A DNA stretch of 64,000 nucleotides from Alcanivoracaceae bacterium (GCA_029210325.1 JARGPU010000002.1:124001-188000); one strand, 5' to 3'; counted from the stretch's first letter, positions 52,101-62,778 are shown. The notes: generated from the letters alone by a model not told the origin. A program made the numbers and translations.

Positions 52101-52616
52101 GGCGCCGCGCACAGCAAATTCACCATGCTCGAAGACGTTGTCACGCTGACGGTAGCCGGCAGCTACGAGGCGCAGCCGGGTGTCGTCCATGTTGAAGCGC
52201 TCGCCAACTTTGAGGACAAAGCTATTGCCGTCGATATGGCTGCGCGGTGCCAGGCGTTGCATCAGCGTGCTGACCGGGGTGACCAGGATGCCGCTCTGCG
52301 CGGCGGGTAGCCGGTGCAGCGCTTCTATACGGTCGCTGATGATGTCCTGATGGGGTGAGAACAAATCCCAGGGCAAGGTTTCCCAGTCGGGGAACAGGCG
52401 CAGCGGCAGGGCTGGGTCGTTGTCGAGGTAGAAGGCGAGGCTGTCATGCAGTTGCTGGGCACGGCCGGAATCCGGCGTGACCAGCAGGATCAGGCCGGGG
52501 GTCTCGCGAGCCAGGGTGGCGAGGGTGACGGCCAGGGAGCCATCGTCCAGTCCGCGCCAGTGGCGGTAGTTTTCCGCTCCGCTGGGGAACAGTTTTTCGT
52601 CAGGAAGCAGGATCAA
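49158..52616 (-). CDS. mfd: Transcription-repair coupling factor
   Basis: 1152 aa; CGDVGFGKTEVAMRAAFAAV, DEEHRFGVRHKERLK, LTATPIPRTLNMSL. Confidence 0.98.
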   Translation of the reverse strand: MILLPDEKLFPSGAENYRHWRGLDDGSLAVTLATLARETPGLILLVTPDSGRAQQLHDSLAFYLDNDPALPLRLFPDWETLPWDLFSPHQDIISDRIEALHRLPAAQSGILVTPVSTLMQRLAPRSHIDGNSFVLKVGERFNMDDTRLRLVAAGYRQRDNVFEHGEFAVRGAIMDIFPMGAEQPFRIELFDDEVESLRLFDPDTQRSSETVKDITLLPAAEFPLGTDGISHFRSAFRERFDVDHRQCTLYQDVSEGMASGGLEYYLPLFFDQLASLFDYLPGNARIVQMAGCEEAANHFWEETGSRYESRRHDIRRPILSPVEIFLRPDELNSGLKSRPRARICDDDGIGFAFDALSDFSVDAHSDQNPFARIKSFTEEHPQLRVLVCAETAGRREALLPLMQKAGLQPQMAEGWQDFLHNALQRNVSWQLTVGELDRGFWSSKDNILVLAESQLYGERILQRRRRKTSDSSAPENAFRSLGELTPGTPVVHIDHGVGRYHGLTYMQIDGQQHELLLLEYAGGDKIYVPVASLHLISRYGAGDPDHAPLTRLGSDQWSKARQRAAEKIHDVAAELLNTWARREAKKGRSFKLDEEDYRRFSAGFPFEETPDQQQTIEAVLQDMRTAKPMDRLVCGDVGFGKTEVAMRAAFAAVQNGTQVAVLVPTTLLAQQHFETFSDRFADWPVSVEVLNRFRSGKEKTDALKRLKEGKVDILVGTHQLLQEGIEFKDLGLIIVDEEHRFGVRHKERLKQMRAECDMLTLTATPIPRTLNMSLAGLREISIIATPPQRRLSVKTFVQQHDAPLVKEAILRELLRGGQVYYLHNDIDTMTRTANEIRELVPDARVGIAHGQMRERELESVMSDFYHRRFNVLVSTTIIETGIDIPSANTIIIDRADKFGLAQLHQLRGRVGRSHHQAYAYLMTPPPKVMTKDAQKRLEAIETATDLGAGFQLASHDLEIRGAGELLGDEQHGHIESIGFSLYMEMLEQAVEALKRGEQPDVEKPLSGGPEVNLRIPALIPEDYLPDVFTRLTLYKRVAGCRNAEALRELQVEMIDRFGLLPLQVKHLFAVTALRQRAEQIGIRKIDAGGQWGRLEFSEQTVVNPLSLVKLVQSASTRYKLDGATALKFAINTDTAEEKIEAVNKLLDTLAGK

Positions 52617-52714
52617 AGCGGCGGCCCCTATAGATCAGGGCGCCGATTCTAACCCAATAATCTGGTTGAACCACCGTCACTAACGCTACTAACGCTACTA
52701 GCCGTTACCACCTT

Positions 52715-53079
52715 CACCACCGTGCCCGGGCGCAACCGCCGCCATAATCCTCCGGGGTGCCCGCTACGCTGAGTCACCCTCCGGATTATGGTGGCGTTCA
52801 CGCCTAAGGGAGACACCGCGCCAACGCTGATCAGGGGTGAAGCGGAAAAGCCGGGAAAGAAGCAGGGTGCTAGGTTCTGTTGCCTGTTCGGAGTTTACGG
52901 GACTGTGTGAGGCAGGGATGCCGAACTCAAGCCCCCAGGGATGGGTTTACGGCGTGTCCCGGAAACTCCGAACAGGCAACAGAACCGGTGAGGTTCACTG
53001 CCTAACCAGAAATTTACCGGCTGAAGCCGCGGCCACCGGTAGCCAAGAGGATTATGGGTTGCGCCCGGGCACGGTGGTG
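52715..53079. repeat. Nested inverted-repeat element between mfd and tesB
   Basis: Outer arms 52715-52737 / 53057-53079 (23-bp perfect); inner arms 52873-52896 / 52963-52986 (24-bp perfect, extendable to 31 with one mismatch). Confidence 0.9.
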
Positions 53080-53134
53080 ACGGTGGGGGGTTAAGGTACA
53101 ATCCGGCTTTCTGTTTTCTAGTGAGGTGCTCTTA

Positions 53135-54010
53135 ATGCGCCAGGTTGTTCGTGAATTGCTCGATATCCTCCAGCTTGAACCGCTGGAGCAGAATCTGTTT
53201 CGTGGTCAGACCCGGGCCACCGGGCAGCGCAGTATCTTTGGTGGCTTGGTGGCCGGTCAGGCGCTGATGGCCGCATCCCGCACGGTGCCGGCGGATCGCC
53301 CGGTGCACTCTCTGCATGCCTATTTCCTGCGTCCTGGAGACTTCAGTCTGCCCATTATCTATGAGGTCGACCGTATTCGTGACGGCGCCAGCTTTACCAC
53401 CCGCAGGGTCAATGCCATTCAGCATGGCAAGGCGATTTTCTCCCTGGCAGCCAGCTTCGCCGTGGACGAGGAGGGGGTTGAGCACCAGAGTGCCATGCCG
53501 GATGTGCCGATGCCCGCGGATCTGGAAAACGATGAGCGCATTCGAGGCCAGGTGGCGGCCAATATCCCGGAGCCGTTTCGTAGTGCCTTTTTGCAGGAGC
53601 GACCGGTGGAGTTTCGTCCGGTCAAGCCAAGTAATCCCTTCGATATCACCCCGCAGAGCCCGGAGCGCATGTCCTGGTTCAGAATTCCGGAGATTCTTGA
53701 TGTGGATCAGGCCACCCACCGGGTGTTGCTGACCTTTTGTTCGGATTTTAGCCTGATGGGGACCGCCATGCTGCCCCACGGCATGCACTTCTTTCAGCCC
53801 CAGTTACAGGCGGCGAGCATTGATCACGCCATGTGGTTCCACAAGCCAATCCGTGCCGATCAGTGGTTGCTCTACTGCACCGACAGCCCACGGGCCTCAG
53901 GTGCCCGGGGCATCAATCGCGGCCTGATCTATGCCGAGGACGGCACCCTGGTTGCCTCGGTGGCCCAGGAGGGGCTGATGCGTTTGCGCCCCGGGGAAAT
54001 GCAAGCCTGA
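53135..54010 (+). CDS. tesB: Acyl-CoA thioesterase II
   Basis: ENLFRGQ-type NLFRGQTRATGQRSIFGGLVAGQALMAA, SLHAYFLRPGD, DGASFTTRRVNAIQHGKAIF. Confidence 0.95.
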   Translation: MRQVVRELLDILQLEPLEQNLFRGQTRATGQRSIFGGLVAGQALMAASRTVPADRPVHSLHAYFLRPGDFSLPIIYEVDRIRDGASFTTRRVNAIQHGKAIFSLAASFAVDEEGVEHQSAMPDVPMPADLENDERIRGQVAANIPEPFRSAFLQERPVEFRPVKPSNPFDITPQSPERMSWFRIPEILDVDQATHRVLLTFCSDFSLMGTAMLPHGMHFFQPQLQAASIDHAMWFHKPIRADQWLLYCTDSPRASGARGINRGLIYAEDGTLVASVAQEGLMRLRPGEMQA

Positions 54011-54091
54011 CCAAGGGGTATTACGGGTGGCACAGGGCGGTGCTTGCAGCTAGAATGCGCGCCCCGAACCCCCCACCTTGAGAGGCTGCCC

Positions 54092-55531
54092 GTGAACAAG
54101 CTGGAAGATCACTTCGGACGCTGGAAAAACCGTGAGGAAATCGCTGAGACGATGATTCCTATGATCGGTCGTCTGCATCGCGAGAAGAACCTCACCATCA
54201 CGGTTTACAGCCGCTCGCTGCAGAACCAGTCCGTTATCCAGATTCTCAAGGCGCACCGTTTCGTCAAGCAGATTGAAGACGCTGAACTGTCTGTGGTCGA
54301 GACCTTCCCGGTGCTGCAGGAAGTAATGAAGCTGGACCTGCACTCCCTGCGTATTGATATCGGCAAGATTGCTGTGGCGTTCAAGAAAGATGATCGCGGC
54401 CAGAGTATCGAAGAGTTCGTCCGTCAGGAGCTAAAAGGTGCTGTAGAAGCGGGTAGTGTCCCGGCTGAGCCCACTGATGTGGTGCTTTATGGTTTTGGCC
54501 GTATCGGCCGTATTCTGGCTCGCCTGCTGGTGGAGAAAGTTGGCGCCGGCCATGGCCTGCGCCTGAAGGCGATTGTGGTACGTGAATCAGGCAAAGGAGA
54601 TCTGGCCAAGCGCGCCAGCCTGCTGCGTCGTGATTCGGTGCATGGTCCGTTTGCTGGCACCATTGCGGTGGATGAAGAAGACAGCGCGATCATCGCCAAC
54701 GGTAACTTTATCAAGGTGATCTACTCGAACGATCCGACCACCGTGGATTACACCCAGTACGGCATCAAGGATGCCATTCTGGTGGACAATACTGGTAAAT
54801 GGCGTGACAGCGAAGGCCTGTCCCAGCACCTCAAGTGTGCGGGTATCAGCCGCGTGATCCTGACCGCACCAGGTAAGGGCGATATCAAGAACATCGTTCA
54901 CGGCGTGAATAACGACATCATCACCGCTGACGACCAGATCATCTCTGCGGCCAGTTGCACGACCAATGCCATTGTGCCGCCGCTGAAGGCGCTGAGCGAC
55001 AAGTTCGGCATTGTTCACGGTCACGTGGAAACGGTGCACTCCTACACCAACGACCAGAATCTGCTGGATAACTTCCACAAAGGTAACCGTCGTGGCCGCG
55101 CTGCACCGCTGAATATGGTGATCACCGAAACCGGTGCTGCCACCGCCGCGGCCAAGGCGTTGCCGTCACTGGCAGGAAAGCTGACCGGCAATTCCATTCG
55201 TGTGCCGACACCGAATGTGTCGCTGGCGATTCTTAATCTGACGCTGGAGAAGGAAACCGACCTGGAAGAGCTGAACAGCTATCTGCGTTGGGTATCCCTG
55301 CATTCTCCGCTGCAGCGCCAGATTGACTACGTGAAGTCGCCGGATGCGGTTTCTACTGACTTTGTTGGCGCTCGTCACGCTTCCGTGATTGATGCGGAGG
55401 CTACTATTGTCAACGGCAATCACTGCGTGCTCTATGTCTGGTACGACAATGAGTTCGGCTATAGCTGCCAGGTGGTACGTATCCTGCAGCAGATCTCGGG
55501 TGTGGAGTACCCCTCCTTTCCGAAGGAGTGA
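54092..55531 (+). CDS. Glyceraldehyde-3-phosphate dehydrogenase with N-terminal extension
   Basis: YGFGRIGRILARLL, SAASCTTNAIVPPLKAL catalytic motif; GTG start at 54092. Confidence 0.95.
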   Translation: MNKLEDHFGRWKNREEIAETMIPMIGRLHREKNLTITVYSRSLQNQSVIQILKAHRFVKQIEDAELSVVETFPVLQEVMKLDLHSLRIDIGKIAVAFKKDDRGQSIEEFVRQELKGAVEAGSVPAEPTDVVLYGFGRIGRILARLLVEKVGAGHGLRLKAIVVRESGKGDLAKRASLLRRDSVHGPFAGTIAVDEEDSAIIANGNFIKVIYSNDPTTVDYTQYGIKDAILVDNTGKWRDSEGLSQHLKCAGISRVILTAPGKGDIKNIVHGVNNDIITADDQIISAASCTTNAIVPPLKALSDKFGIVHGHVETVHSYTNDQNLLDNFHKGNRRGRAAPLNMVITETGAATAAAKALPSLAGKLTGNSIRVPTPNVSLAILNLTLEKETDLEELNSYLRWVSLHSPLQRQIDYVKSPDAVSTDFVGARHASVIDAEATIVNGNHCVLYVWYDNEFGYSCQVVRILQQISGVEYPSFPKE

Positions 55532-55636
55532 TGTACCGGCAGTGGCGTGTTTAGCTGGCAACCCTGAGGGGGTGTCCCTATAATGTCGCCCGCTGCAACC
55601 CGGCCAAATGGGTGTTAATGCAGCCGTTCTTCCGGA

Positions 55637-55661
55637 AAAGTGCCCTGAAAAGGGCCTTTTT
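55637..55661 (+). terminator. Candidate Rho-independent terminator downstream of GAPDH
   Basis: aaaagtgccct-gaaa-agggccttttt. Confidence 0.65.
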
Positions 55662-55730
55662 CAGCACTGCTTCACCGGTTCGGGCGCAGGCCCGGACGTA
55701 ATCCGGAACCATTAAATTGGGCAAGAAGCT

Positions 55731-57077
55731 ATGATCAAAATCAGGCGGGGACTTGAACTTCCCATCAGCGGATCACCGCGTCAGACCATCACTGACGGAG
55801 CCGCTATCCGCACCGTGGCCATTCTCGGCCCCGATTATCCCGGTATGAAACCCACCATGGCAGTTCAGGAAGGCGATCAGGTCGAAAAGGGCCAGTTGCT
55901 GTTCACTGACAAAAAGTGCGAGGGCGTGATTTACACCGCTCCGGCCGCCGGCACCGTCAAGGCTATTCATCGTGGCGCCAAGCGCGTCCTGCTGTCGGTG
56001 GAAATCGAGGTGGCCGAGACTGAGAAGTCAGTGAATTTTGGCGCCCATGATCGCGCTGCTTTGGCAGGACTGTCCCGTGAGGCAGTGCAGTCACAGTTGG
56101 TTGAGTCTGGCCAGTGGACAGCGATTCGTACCCGCCCATTTGGCAAGGTGCCGGCGCCTGGTTCGGTGCCGAATTCCATCTTTGTCACCGCCATGGACAC
56201 TAACCCGCTGGCCGCTGATCCTGACGTGATTATCGCCGAGCAGCTGGAAGCGTTTCGCGATGGCCTGACAGTGCTGTCGAAGCTGACTGCCGGCCCGGTT
56301 TGGGTATGCCGCGCTGCGGCTTCCAAGCTGCCTTCGTTTGCCGACGGTCAGATTCGTGAAGAATCCTTTGCTGGCCCGCATCCGGCGGGCAACCCGGGCA
56401 CCCATATCCACTATCTGGATCCGGTGGGTGCCAGCAAATCCGTTTGGACGGTGACTTATCAGGAAGTGATTGCCATCGGCCAGTTGTTCACCTCCGGTGA
56501 GTTGTTTACCGACCGGGTGGTATCGCTGGCTGGTCCGCAAGTACGCGAGCCGCGTCTGGTACGCACTCGAGTAGGTGCGTCCACGGTTGAAATCACCGCT
56601 GGCCAGTTGAATGGTGGTGACAACCGCGTTGTTTCCGGTTCCGTGTTTAACGGTCATAACGCCCATGGCGCGATGGCGTTTCTGTCACGGTTATCGCAGC
56701 AGATCACGGTGTTGCTGGAAGGCCGTCACCGGCAGATGTTCGGCTATCTGTCTCCGGGTACCAACCGCCACTCGGTGTTGGGTATTTATCTTTCAAAACT
56801 GATGCCGGGTAAAAAAATCGCCATGACCACTACCACTAATGGTAGCGAGCGGGCCATGGTGCCGGTGGGCACCTACGAAGCAGTGATGCCGCTGGATATT
56901 CTGCCTACTCAGTTGCTGCGTGCATTGATTGTCGGCGATACCGACTCGGCTCAGAAGCTTGGTGCGCTGGAGTTGGTGGAAGAAGATCTGGCGCTGTGCA
57001 CCTATGCGTGCGTCGGCAAGTATGAATACGGTCCGATCCTGCGGGATAACCTGACCCGGATCGAGCTGGAGGGCTGA
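55731..57077 (+). CDS. nqrA: Na+-translocating NADH:quinone reductase subunit A
   Basis: [20 protein letters not shown], first gene of a complete nqr operon. Confidence 0.97.
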   Translation: MIKIRRGLELPISGSPRQTITDGAAIRTVAILGPDYPGMKPTMAVQEGDQVEKGQLLFTDKKCEGVIYTAPAAGTVKAIHRGAKRVLLSVEIEVAETEKSVNFGAHDRAALAGLSREAVQSQLVESGQWTAIRTRPFGKVPAPGSVPNSIFVTAMDTNPLAADPDVIIAEQLEAFRDGLTVLSKLTAGPVWVCRAAASKLPSFADGQIREESFAGPHPAGNPGTHIHYLDPVGASKSVWTVTYQEVIAIGQLFTSGELFTDRVVSLAGPQVREPRLVRTRVGASTVEITAGQLNGGDNRVVSGSVFNGHNAHGAMAFLSRLSQQITVLLEGRHRQMFGYLSPGTNRHSVLGIYLSKLMPGKKIAMTTTTNGSERAMVPVGTYEAVMPLDILPTQLLRALIVGDTDSAQKLGALELVEEDLALCTYACVGKYEYGPILRDNLTRIELEG

Positions 57078-57078
57078 T

Positions 57079-58326
57079 ATGAGTCTGCGACAGTATCTCG
57101 ACAACAAGGTTGCGCCCCATTTTCACGAAGGCGGCAAGCTGGAAAAATACTACGTCTTCTACGAGATGTTCGACACCATGTTGTACAGCCCGTCTTCGGT
57201 AACGAATACGGCTTCTCATGTGCGTGACGGCATTGACTTGAAGCGGGTGATGATGACGGTATGGTTTGCAGCCATGCCGGCGTTGCTGTTTGGTCTGTTC
57301 AACACTGGTTATCAGGCCAACATGCAAATCACAGAGTTTGGTTACCAGCCCATCGAAGGCTGGCGTACCGCCATCGTTGCGGCTCTGACTGGCTTTGATC
57401 ATGGAAACGTGTTCGCCAATCTTCTGCACGGTGCTGTGTATTACATTCCGATTATGATCGTGGTGTATGTCGGCGGCTTTATCTGGGAAGGTCTGTTTGC
57501 CTGGAAGCGCGGCCATGAAGTTAACGAAGGTTTCTTCGTTACCGGTATTTTGTTCACTCTGATTCTGCCGCCAGCGATCCCGCTTTGGCAGGTTTTCCTC
57601 GGCATTTCTTTCGGTGTTGTCATTGGTAAGGAAGTGTTCGGTGGTACGGGTAAAAACTTCCTCAACCCGGCCTTGGTTGGTCGTGCATTCCTTTACTTCG
57701 CGTACCCGGCACAAATGTCTGGTGACGCGGTATGGACGGCAGTGGATAGCTTTTCTGGCGCCACCGCGCTGTCATTGGCCGCCGCAGGGCAGATCGATTA
57801 CAGCGTAGGTTTGACTGAAATTGCATACACCAGTGGCAACGTGGATTTGAGCTGGATGAGTACGGCGCTGGGTGGTATTCAGGGTTCCATCGGTGAAACT
57901 TCCACGCTGGCCATCGCCATCGGCGCCGCCATTCTGTTGCTTACCCGGATCGCCAGCTGGCGCATCATGCTCAGCGTGATTGTTGGCACCGTGTTGATGT
58001 CGTCGATCTTCAATGCCATTGGTAGTGAAGGGAATCCGATGTTTGCCATGCCCTGGTATTGGCACCTGACCATCGGTGGTCTGGCATTTGGCCTGGTGTA
58101 TATGGCAACGGATCCTGTTTCGGCATCCATGACCAATACCGGCAAATGGGTCTTCGGTATCATCATCGGTGTCATGACGGTGATGATCCGGGTGGTTAAC
58201 CCGGCTTTCCCGGAAGGCATTATGTTGGCGATTCTGTTTGCCAACCTGTGTTCACCGTTGATCGATCACTTTGTCATGCAGGCGAATATTAAACGTCGCA
58301 TGCGTCGTAGCGGAGGAGTCGCCTGA
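57079..58326 (+). CDS. nqrB: Na+-NQR subunit B
   Basis: Polytopic; FMN-Thr motif DSFSGATAL. Confidence 0.97.
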   Translation: MSLRQYLDNKVAPHFHEGGKLEKYYVFYEMFDTMLYSPSSVTNTASHVRDGIDLKRVMMTVWFAAMPALLFGLFNTGYQANMQITEFGYQPIEGWRTAIVAALTGFDHGNVFANLLHGAVYYIPIMIVVYVGGFIWEGLFAWKRGHEVNEGFFVTGILFTLILPPAIPLWQVFLGISFGVVIGKEVFGGTGKNFLNPALVGRAFLYFAYPAQMSGDAVWTAVDSFSGATALSLAAAGQIDYSVGLTEIAYTSGNVDLSWMSTALGGIQGSIGETSTLAIAIGAAILLLTRIASWRIMLSVIVGTVLMSSIFNAIGSEGNPMFAMPWYWHLTIGGLAFGLVYMATDPVSASMTNTGKWVFGIIIGVMTVMIRVVNPAFPEGIMLAILFANLCSPLIDHFVMQANIKRRMRRSGGVA

Positions 58327-59165
58327 TGTCCGCGAAAAATGATTCGGTTCTGAGAACCTTTACTGTCGCATTTCTGATATGCCTGGTGTGTGCGGTAGTG
58401 GTGGCCACCGCGGCGGTGATGCTGCGTCCGGTGCAGGAAGTTAACAAGCTCCTCGACAAGCAGGTCAACATTCTGATGGCGGCGGGTCTGTATAGCGAAG
58501 GCATGGATGTTCAGAAGGCGTTTGAATCCATTGAGCGTCGCTTTGTTGATCTGCGCTCCGGTGAATACGTTGAAATGCCGGAAAGCTATGAGCAGCGCCG
58601 TGCCGCGAAAGATCCCGCGACCAGCGTGCGATTGGACAGCAAGGTGGATATTGCCAGCATTCGCAATCAGGCCAAGGTGGCTGAGGTGTATCTGGCCAAG
58701 GATGAGAGCGGCGAGTTGAGCAAGATCATCCTGCCGATCCATGGTTATGGCCTTTGGTCGACCCTGTATGGCTTTTTGGCGCTAGAGCCAGACGTTAACA
58801 CGATCGCCGGTCTGGGTTTCTACGAGCATGCTGAAACCCCGGGTTTGGGTGGTGAAGTAGATAACCCCAAGTGGAAGGGTATCTGGCCGGGCAAGAAACT
58901 GTTTAACGAGCAGGACGAGTTGGCGATTAGTGTCATCAAGGGCACTGTAGACAGTAGTGCTGCAGATGCACAGCACAAGGTAGACGGCCTAGCTGGCGCC
59001 ACCCTGACCACCAACGGCCTGAACAACCTGGTGCGCTTCTGGATGGGGGAGAATGGTTTTGGCCCCTATCTGGACGAACTGAAAGCAAACACAGCGGCTG
59101 AGCAGTATCCGGCCGATGAATCCGTCGCAGCACCCGCCGATGGCGAGGAGGTGAGCAATGGCTGA
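58326..59165 (+). CDS. nqrC: Na+-NQR subunit C
   Basis: FMN-binding domain, [12 protein letters not shown]. Confidence 0.97.
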   Translation: MSAKNDSVLRTFTVAFLICLVCAVVVATAAVMLRPVQEVNKLLDKQVNILMAAGLYSEGMDVQKAFESIERRFVDLRSGEYVEMPESYEQRRAAKDPATSVRLDSKVDIASIRNQAKVAEVYLAKDESGELSKIILPIHGYGLWSTLYGFLALEPDVNTIAGLGFYEHAETPGLGGEVDNPKWKGIWPGKKLFNEQDELAISVIKGTVDSSAADAQHKVDGLAGATLTTNGLNNLVRFWMGENGFGPYLDELKANTAAEQYPADESVAAPADGEEVSNG

Positions 59166-59829
59166 GAAAATGAAAACCAAAGAGCTGCTGTTTGGGCCGA
59201 TCTTCGACAACAACCCGATTGCCCTTCAGATCATTGGTATCTGTTCAGCGCTGGCAGTAACCAGCAACCTGAACACTACTGTGACCATGTGCATCGCGCT
59301 GACGCTTGTGTGCGCGTTCTCCAACTTCTTCGTGTCAACGATTCGCAACCAGATTCCATCAAGCATCCGGATCATCGTGCAGATGACCATTATCGCTTCG
59401 CTGGTTATTGTGGTGGATCAGTTCCTGCGGGCCTACGCTTACAGTATCTCCAAGCAGATGTCGGTGTTCGTTGGTTTGATTATCACCAACTGCATCGTGA
59501 TGGGCCGTGCAGAAGCATTTGCTATGAAGAGCGCACCGATTCCTTCGTTCCTTGATGGTGTGGGTAACGGTCTCGGCTATAGCTTTATCCTGCTGGTGCT
59601 TGGTTTCGCTCGCGAGCTTATTGGTGCTGGCAGCCTGTTCGGTGTGCCGATTCTGGCCAAGGTTACCGACGGTGGCTGGTACATTCCCAATGGCATGATG
59701 TTGTTGCCGCCGTCCGCATTTTTCCTGATCGGCTTAATCATCTGGGGCATTCGCGCGGTGAAGAAGGGTCAGGTAGAGAAAGATACCTTCGACATGGCGC
59801 CCAACACCCGCACCAGTGAAGCCTTTTAA
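59158..59829 (+). CDS. nqrD: Na+-NQR subunit D
   Basis: [25 protein letters not shown]. Confidence 0.97.
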   Translation: MAEKMKTKELLFGPIFDNNPIALQIIGICSALAVTSNLNTTVTMCIALTLVCAFSNFFVSTIRNQIPSSIRIIVQMTIIASLVIVVDQFLRAYAYSISKQMSVFVGLIITNCIVMGRAEAFAMKSAPIPSFLDGVGNGLGYSFILLVLGFARELIGAGSLFGVPILAKVTDGGWYIPNGMMLLPPSAFFLIGLIIWGIRAVKKGQVEKDTFDMAPNTRTSEAF

Positions 59830-59843
59830 GGGAGCGCACAACA

Positions 59844-60464
59844 ATGTTTGAACATTATCTGAGCCTGTTTGTGCGAGCTGTGTTCGTTGAGAATATGGCG
59901 CTGGCCTTCTTTTTGGGCATGTGTACCTTTATCGCGATTTCGAAAAAGATCGAAACTGCCATAGGTCTGGGTATCGCGGTCCTCGTAGTACAGGCGATCA
60001 CCGTGCCGGCGAATAATCTGATCCTTCACTATTTGTTGAATGAAGGCGCGCTATCTTGGACGGGCGTTGAGGCTTTGGCCAAGCTGGATCTGCGCTTTCT
60101 GGGTTTGCTGAGCTACATCGGTGTTATTGCTGCGATCGTCCAGATCATGGAAATGGTATTGGATAAGTATGTGCCAGCTTTGTACAACGCTCTGGGTATA
60201 TTTTTGCCGCTGATCACTGTGAATTGCGCCATTCTCGGCGGTTCCTTGTTCATGGTTGAGCGTGACTACAACTTTGGTGAGTCGGTGGTCTACGGTCTGG
60301 GTTCCGGTGCCGGCTGGGCATTGGCCATCACTCTGTTGGCGGGTATTCGTGAAAAGCTCAAGTACAGCGATGTACCGGATGGCTTGAAGGGTCTCGGGAT
60401 TACCTTTATCACTGTCGGCTTGATGTCCCTGGGCTTTATGTCCTTTTCTGGCGTCCAGCTGTAA
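59844..60464 (+). CDS. nqrE: Na+-NQR subunit E
   Basis: [30 protein letters not shown]. Confidence 0.97.
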   Translation: MFEHYLSLFVRAVFVENMALAFFLGMCTFIAISKKIETAIGLGIAVLVVQAITVPANNLILHYLLNEGALSWTGVEALAKLDLRFLGLLSYIGVIAAIVQIMEMVLDKYVPALYNALGIFLPLITVNCAILGGSLFMVERDYNFGESVVYGLGSGAGWALAITLLAGIREKLKYSDVPDGLKGLGITFITVGLMSLGFMSFSGVQL

Positions 60465-60482
60465 CCGGAAGGAGCACAGACC

Positions 60483-61712
60483 ATGACTTTTGAAATCGGG
60501 TTCAGCGTGCTGATGTTTACCGCCATCGTGTTGGCGCTGGTGGCTATTATTCTTGCCGCCCGCTCGCGTCTGGTGAGCACCGGTGATGTGCATATTGAAG
60601 TTAATGAGGATGCCTCCAAGGCGCTGACTGCCTCTGCCGGTGACAAACTGCTGCAGACGCTGGCTGGGCAGGGCATCTTCCTGTCCTCGGCTTGCGGTGG
60701 TGGTGGCTCCTGTGCGCAGTGTAAGTGCCGGGTGCTGGAAGGCGGTGGCGATATCCTGCCAACGGAAGAAGGCCACTTTACCAAGCGTGAGATCCGTGAT
60801 GGTTGGCGTTTGTCCTGTCAGGTTGCGGTAAAGCAGGACATGAAGATCGAAGTGCCAGAGGAAATCTTTGGTGTGAAGAAGTGGGAGTGCGAAGTTATCT
60901 CCAACGATAACGTAGCGACTTTCATCAAAGAGCTGGTGCTGAAGCTGCCGGAAGGTGAGGTGGTTGATTTCCGCGCCGGTGGCTATGTACAGCTGGAAGC
61001 GCCGCCGTACGAAATCGACTTCAAGGATTTCGATGTCGCCGAGGAGTACCGGGCAGACTGGGAACGCTTCAAGTTTTTTGATTTGAAAACCAAGAATCCG
61101 GAAACGGTTATTCGCGCCTACTCCATGGCCAACTATCCGGAAGAACGTGGTCTGCTGAAGTTTAATATCCGTATTGCTACGCCGCCTCCGGGCCGTACCG
61201 ATATTCAGCCTGGCCTGATGAGCTCCTATGTGTTCAATCTGAAGCCGGGTGACAAAGTCACTGTGTTTGGTCCATTTGGTGAGTTCTTTGCCAAGAAGAC
61301 TGAAGCTGAAATGGTATTTGTCGGCGGCGGTGCTGGTATGGCACCGATGCGCTCGCATATCTTTGATCAGCTCAAGCGTCTGGGATCGAAGCGCAAGATC
61401 AGCTTCTGGTACGGCGCCCGTTCTGTGCGAGAAACCTTCTATGCGGACGAGTACGATCAGCTAGCCAAGGATAATCCGAACTTTGAGTGGCATTTGGCGT
61501 TGTCCGACCCCCAGCCGGAAGATAACTGGGATGGGCTGACCGGGTTTATTCACAACGTGCTGTATGAACAGTATCTGAAGGACCATCCAGCCCCGGAAGA
61601 CTGCGAGTTTTATATGTGCGGTCCGCCGATGATGAATGCCGCCGTGATCAAGATGCTGGTGGATCTTGGTGTTGAGCCTGAAAACATCCTGTTGGATGAC
61701 TTTGGTGGCTAA
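60483..61712 (+). CDS. nqrF: Na+-NQR subunit F
   Basis: 2Fe-2[22 protein letters not shown] domains. Confidence 0.98.
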   Translation: MTFEIGFSVLMFTAIVLALVAIILAARSRLVSTGDVHIEVNEDASKALTASAGDKLLQTLAGQGIFLSSACGGGGSCAQCKCRVLEGGGDILPTEEGHFTKREIRDGWRLSCQVAVKQDMKIEVPEEIFGVKKWECEVISNDNVATFIKELVLKLPEGEVVDFRAGGYVQLEAPPYEIDFKDFDVAEEYRADWERFKFFDLKTKNPETVIRAYSMANYPEERGLLKFNIRIATPPPGRTDIQPGLMSSYVFNLKPGDKVTVFGPFGEFFAKKTEAEMVFVGGGAGMAPMRSHIFDQLKRLGSKRKISFWYGARSVRETFYADEYDQLAKDNPNFEWHLALSDPQPEDNWDGLTGFIHNVLYEQYLKDHPAPEDCEFYMCGPPMMNAAVIKMLVDLGVEPENILLDDFGG

Positions 61713-62778
61713 CGCTCGTCGCATCAGGGCAGAGCGTATTGCTCCTCACTTACAGGGCCTTCGGGCCCTGTTTGCGCTTTGCGTGATGGCGTTGCTGTTG
61801 AGTGGCTGCCAGCAGCCTCAGCAGATGCACCTGCTAAGCGGTTCCACCATGGGTACCACCTGGTCGGTCAAGATAGTTGATCTGCCAGAAAATATGACTG
61901 TGCCGCAGCTGCGCGCAGATATTGAACTGCTTCTCGAATCGATTAATCGGCAGATGAGCACCTATCAGCCGGAATCTGATATTTCACGCTTTAATCGGGC
62001 TGAAGCCGGGACCTGGCAGGTGCTGCCGGTGGACTTCTGGCGAGTTGCCAGCTACTCCCTGAAGTTGGCTCAGGATACTGGTGGGGCGTTTGATCCCACG
62101 GTTGGGCCGCTGGTCAATCTCTGGGGCTTCGGTCCCGACCCAAAGCGTGACCATCCTCCCGAGGCGGATAAGCTGGCTGCCGTGCAGGCCCGTGTGGGCT
62201 GGGATAAAGTTGTCATGCGTGCGCAAGAGCAGGCCCTGTACCAGCCGGGCGGCGTGTACCTTGACCTGTCCGCAGTGGCCAAGGGCTATGCGGTGGATAA
62301 GGTGGCAGACCTGTTGCTGGGTATGGGCATAGACAACATGCTGGTGGAAATCGGTGGCGAATTGCGCGGCCACGGCCGCAAGCCAAGCGGCGAGCTATGG
62401 CAAGTGGGTATAGAGAAGCCGCTGCCGGGAGTCCGTGAAGTGGCCCACGTAGTCGCCTTGAGAGACTTGGCTATTGCCACCTCAGGGGATTACCGTAATT
62501 ACTTTGAGGAAGGTGAGCGGCATTACTCCCATATCCTTGATCCGCGGACCGGCTATCCTGCTGAGCACCGGGTAGTATCTGTGTCGGTGTTGCATGAACG
62601 TTGCGCGGATGCGGATGCGCTGGCCACGGCCCTGACGGTAATGGGTGTCAAGGAAGGCATGGTCTGGGCAGAGGACAGGAAACTGGCGGTACTGTTTATG
62701 GTCAAAGCAGATAAGGGTGTAGAGCAAAAAATGACAACGGCATTTCGCCGCTTGGCAACGCAGGAGACGGCCCCATGA
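61705..62778 (+). CDS. apbE: FAD:protein FMN transferase
   Basis: Lipobox [29 protein letters not shown]; start 61696 or 61705. Confidence 0.95.
   Translation: MANARRIRAERIAPHLQGLRALFALCVMALLLSGCQQPQQMHLLSGSTMGTTWSVKIVDLPENMTVPQLRADIELLLESINRQMSTYQPESDISRFNRAEAGTWQVLPVDFWRVASYSLKLAQDTGGAFDPTVGPLVNLWGFGPDPKRDHPPEADKLAAVQARVGWDKVVMRAQEQALYQPGGVYLDLSAVAKGYAVDKVADLLLGMGIDNMLVEIGGELRGHGRKPSGELWQVGIEKPLPGVREVAHVVALRDLAIATSGDYRNYFEEGERHYSHILDPRTGYPAEHRVVSVSVLHERCADADALATALTVMGVKEGMVWAEDRKLAVLFMVKADKGVEQKMTTAFRRLATQETAP
61752..61771 (+). other. UUCG-capped hairpin at the nqrF/apbE junction
   Basis: acagggcc-TTCG-ggccctgt followed by TT. Confidence 0.7.

Noticed and set aside
52681-52700. Short tandem taacgctac repeat
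   Set aside because: Only two units; too short to call as a functional array
52837-53094. 85-aa plus-strand ORF in the mfd-tesB gap
   Set aside because: Lies inside the nested inverted repeats; the sequence is explained by repeat structure
60051-61358. 435-aa minus-strand ORF
   Set aside because: Antisense to nqrE/nqrF; His/Gln-rich shadow ORF despite its length
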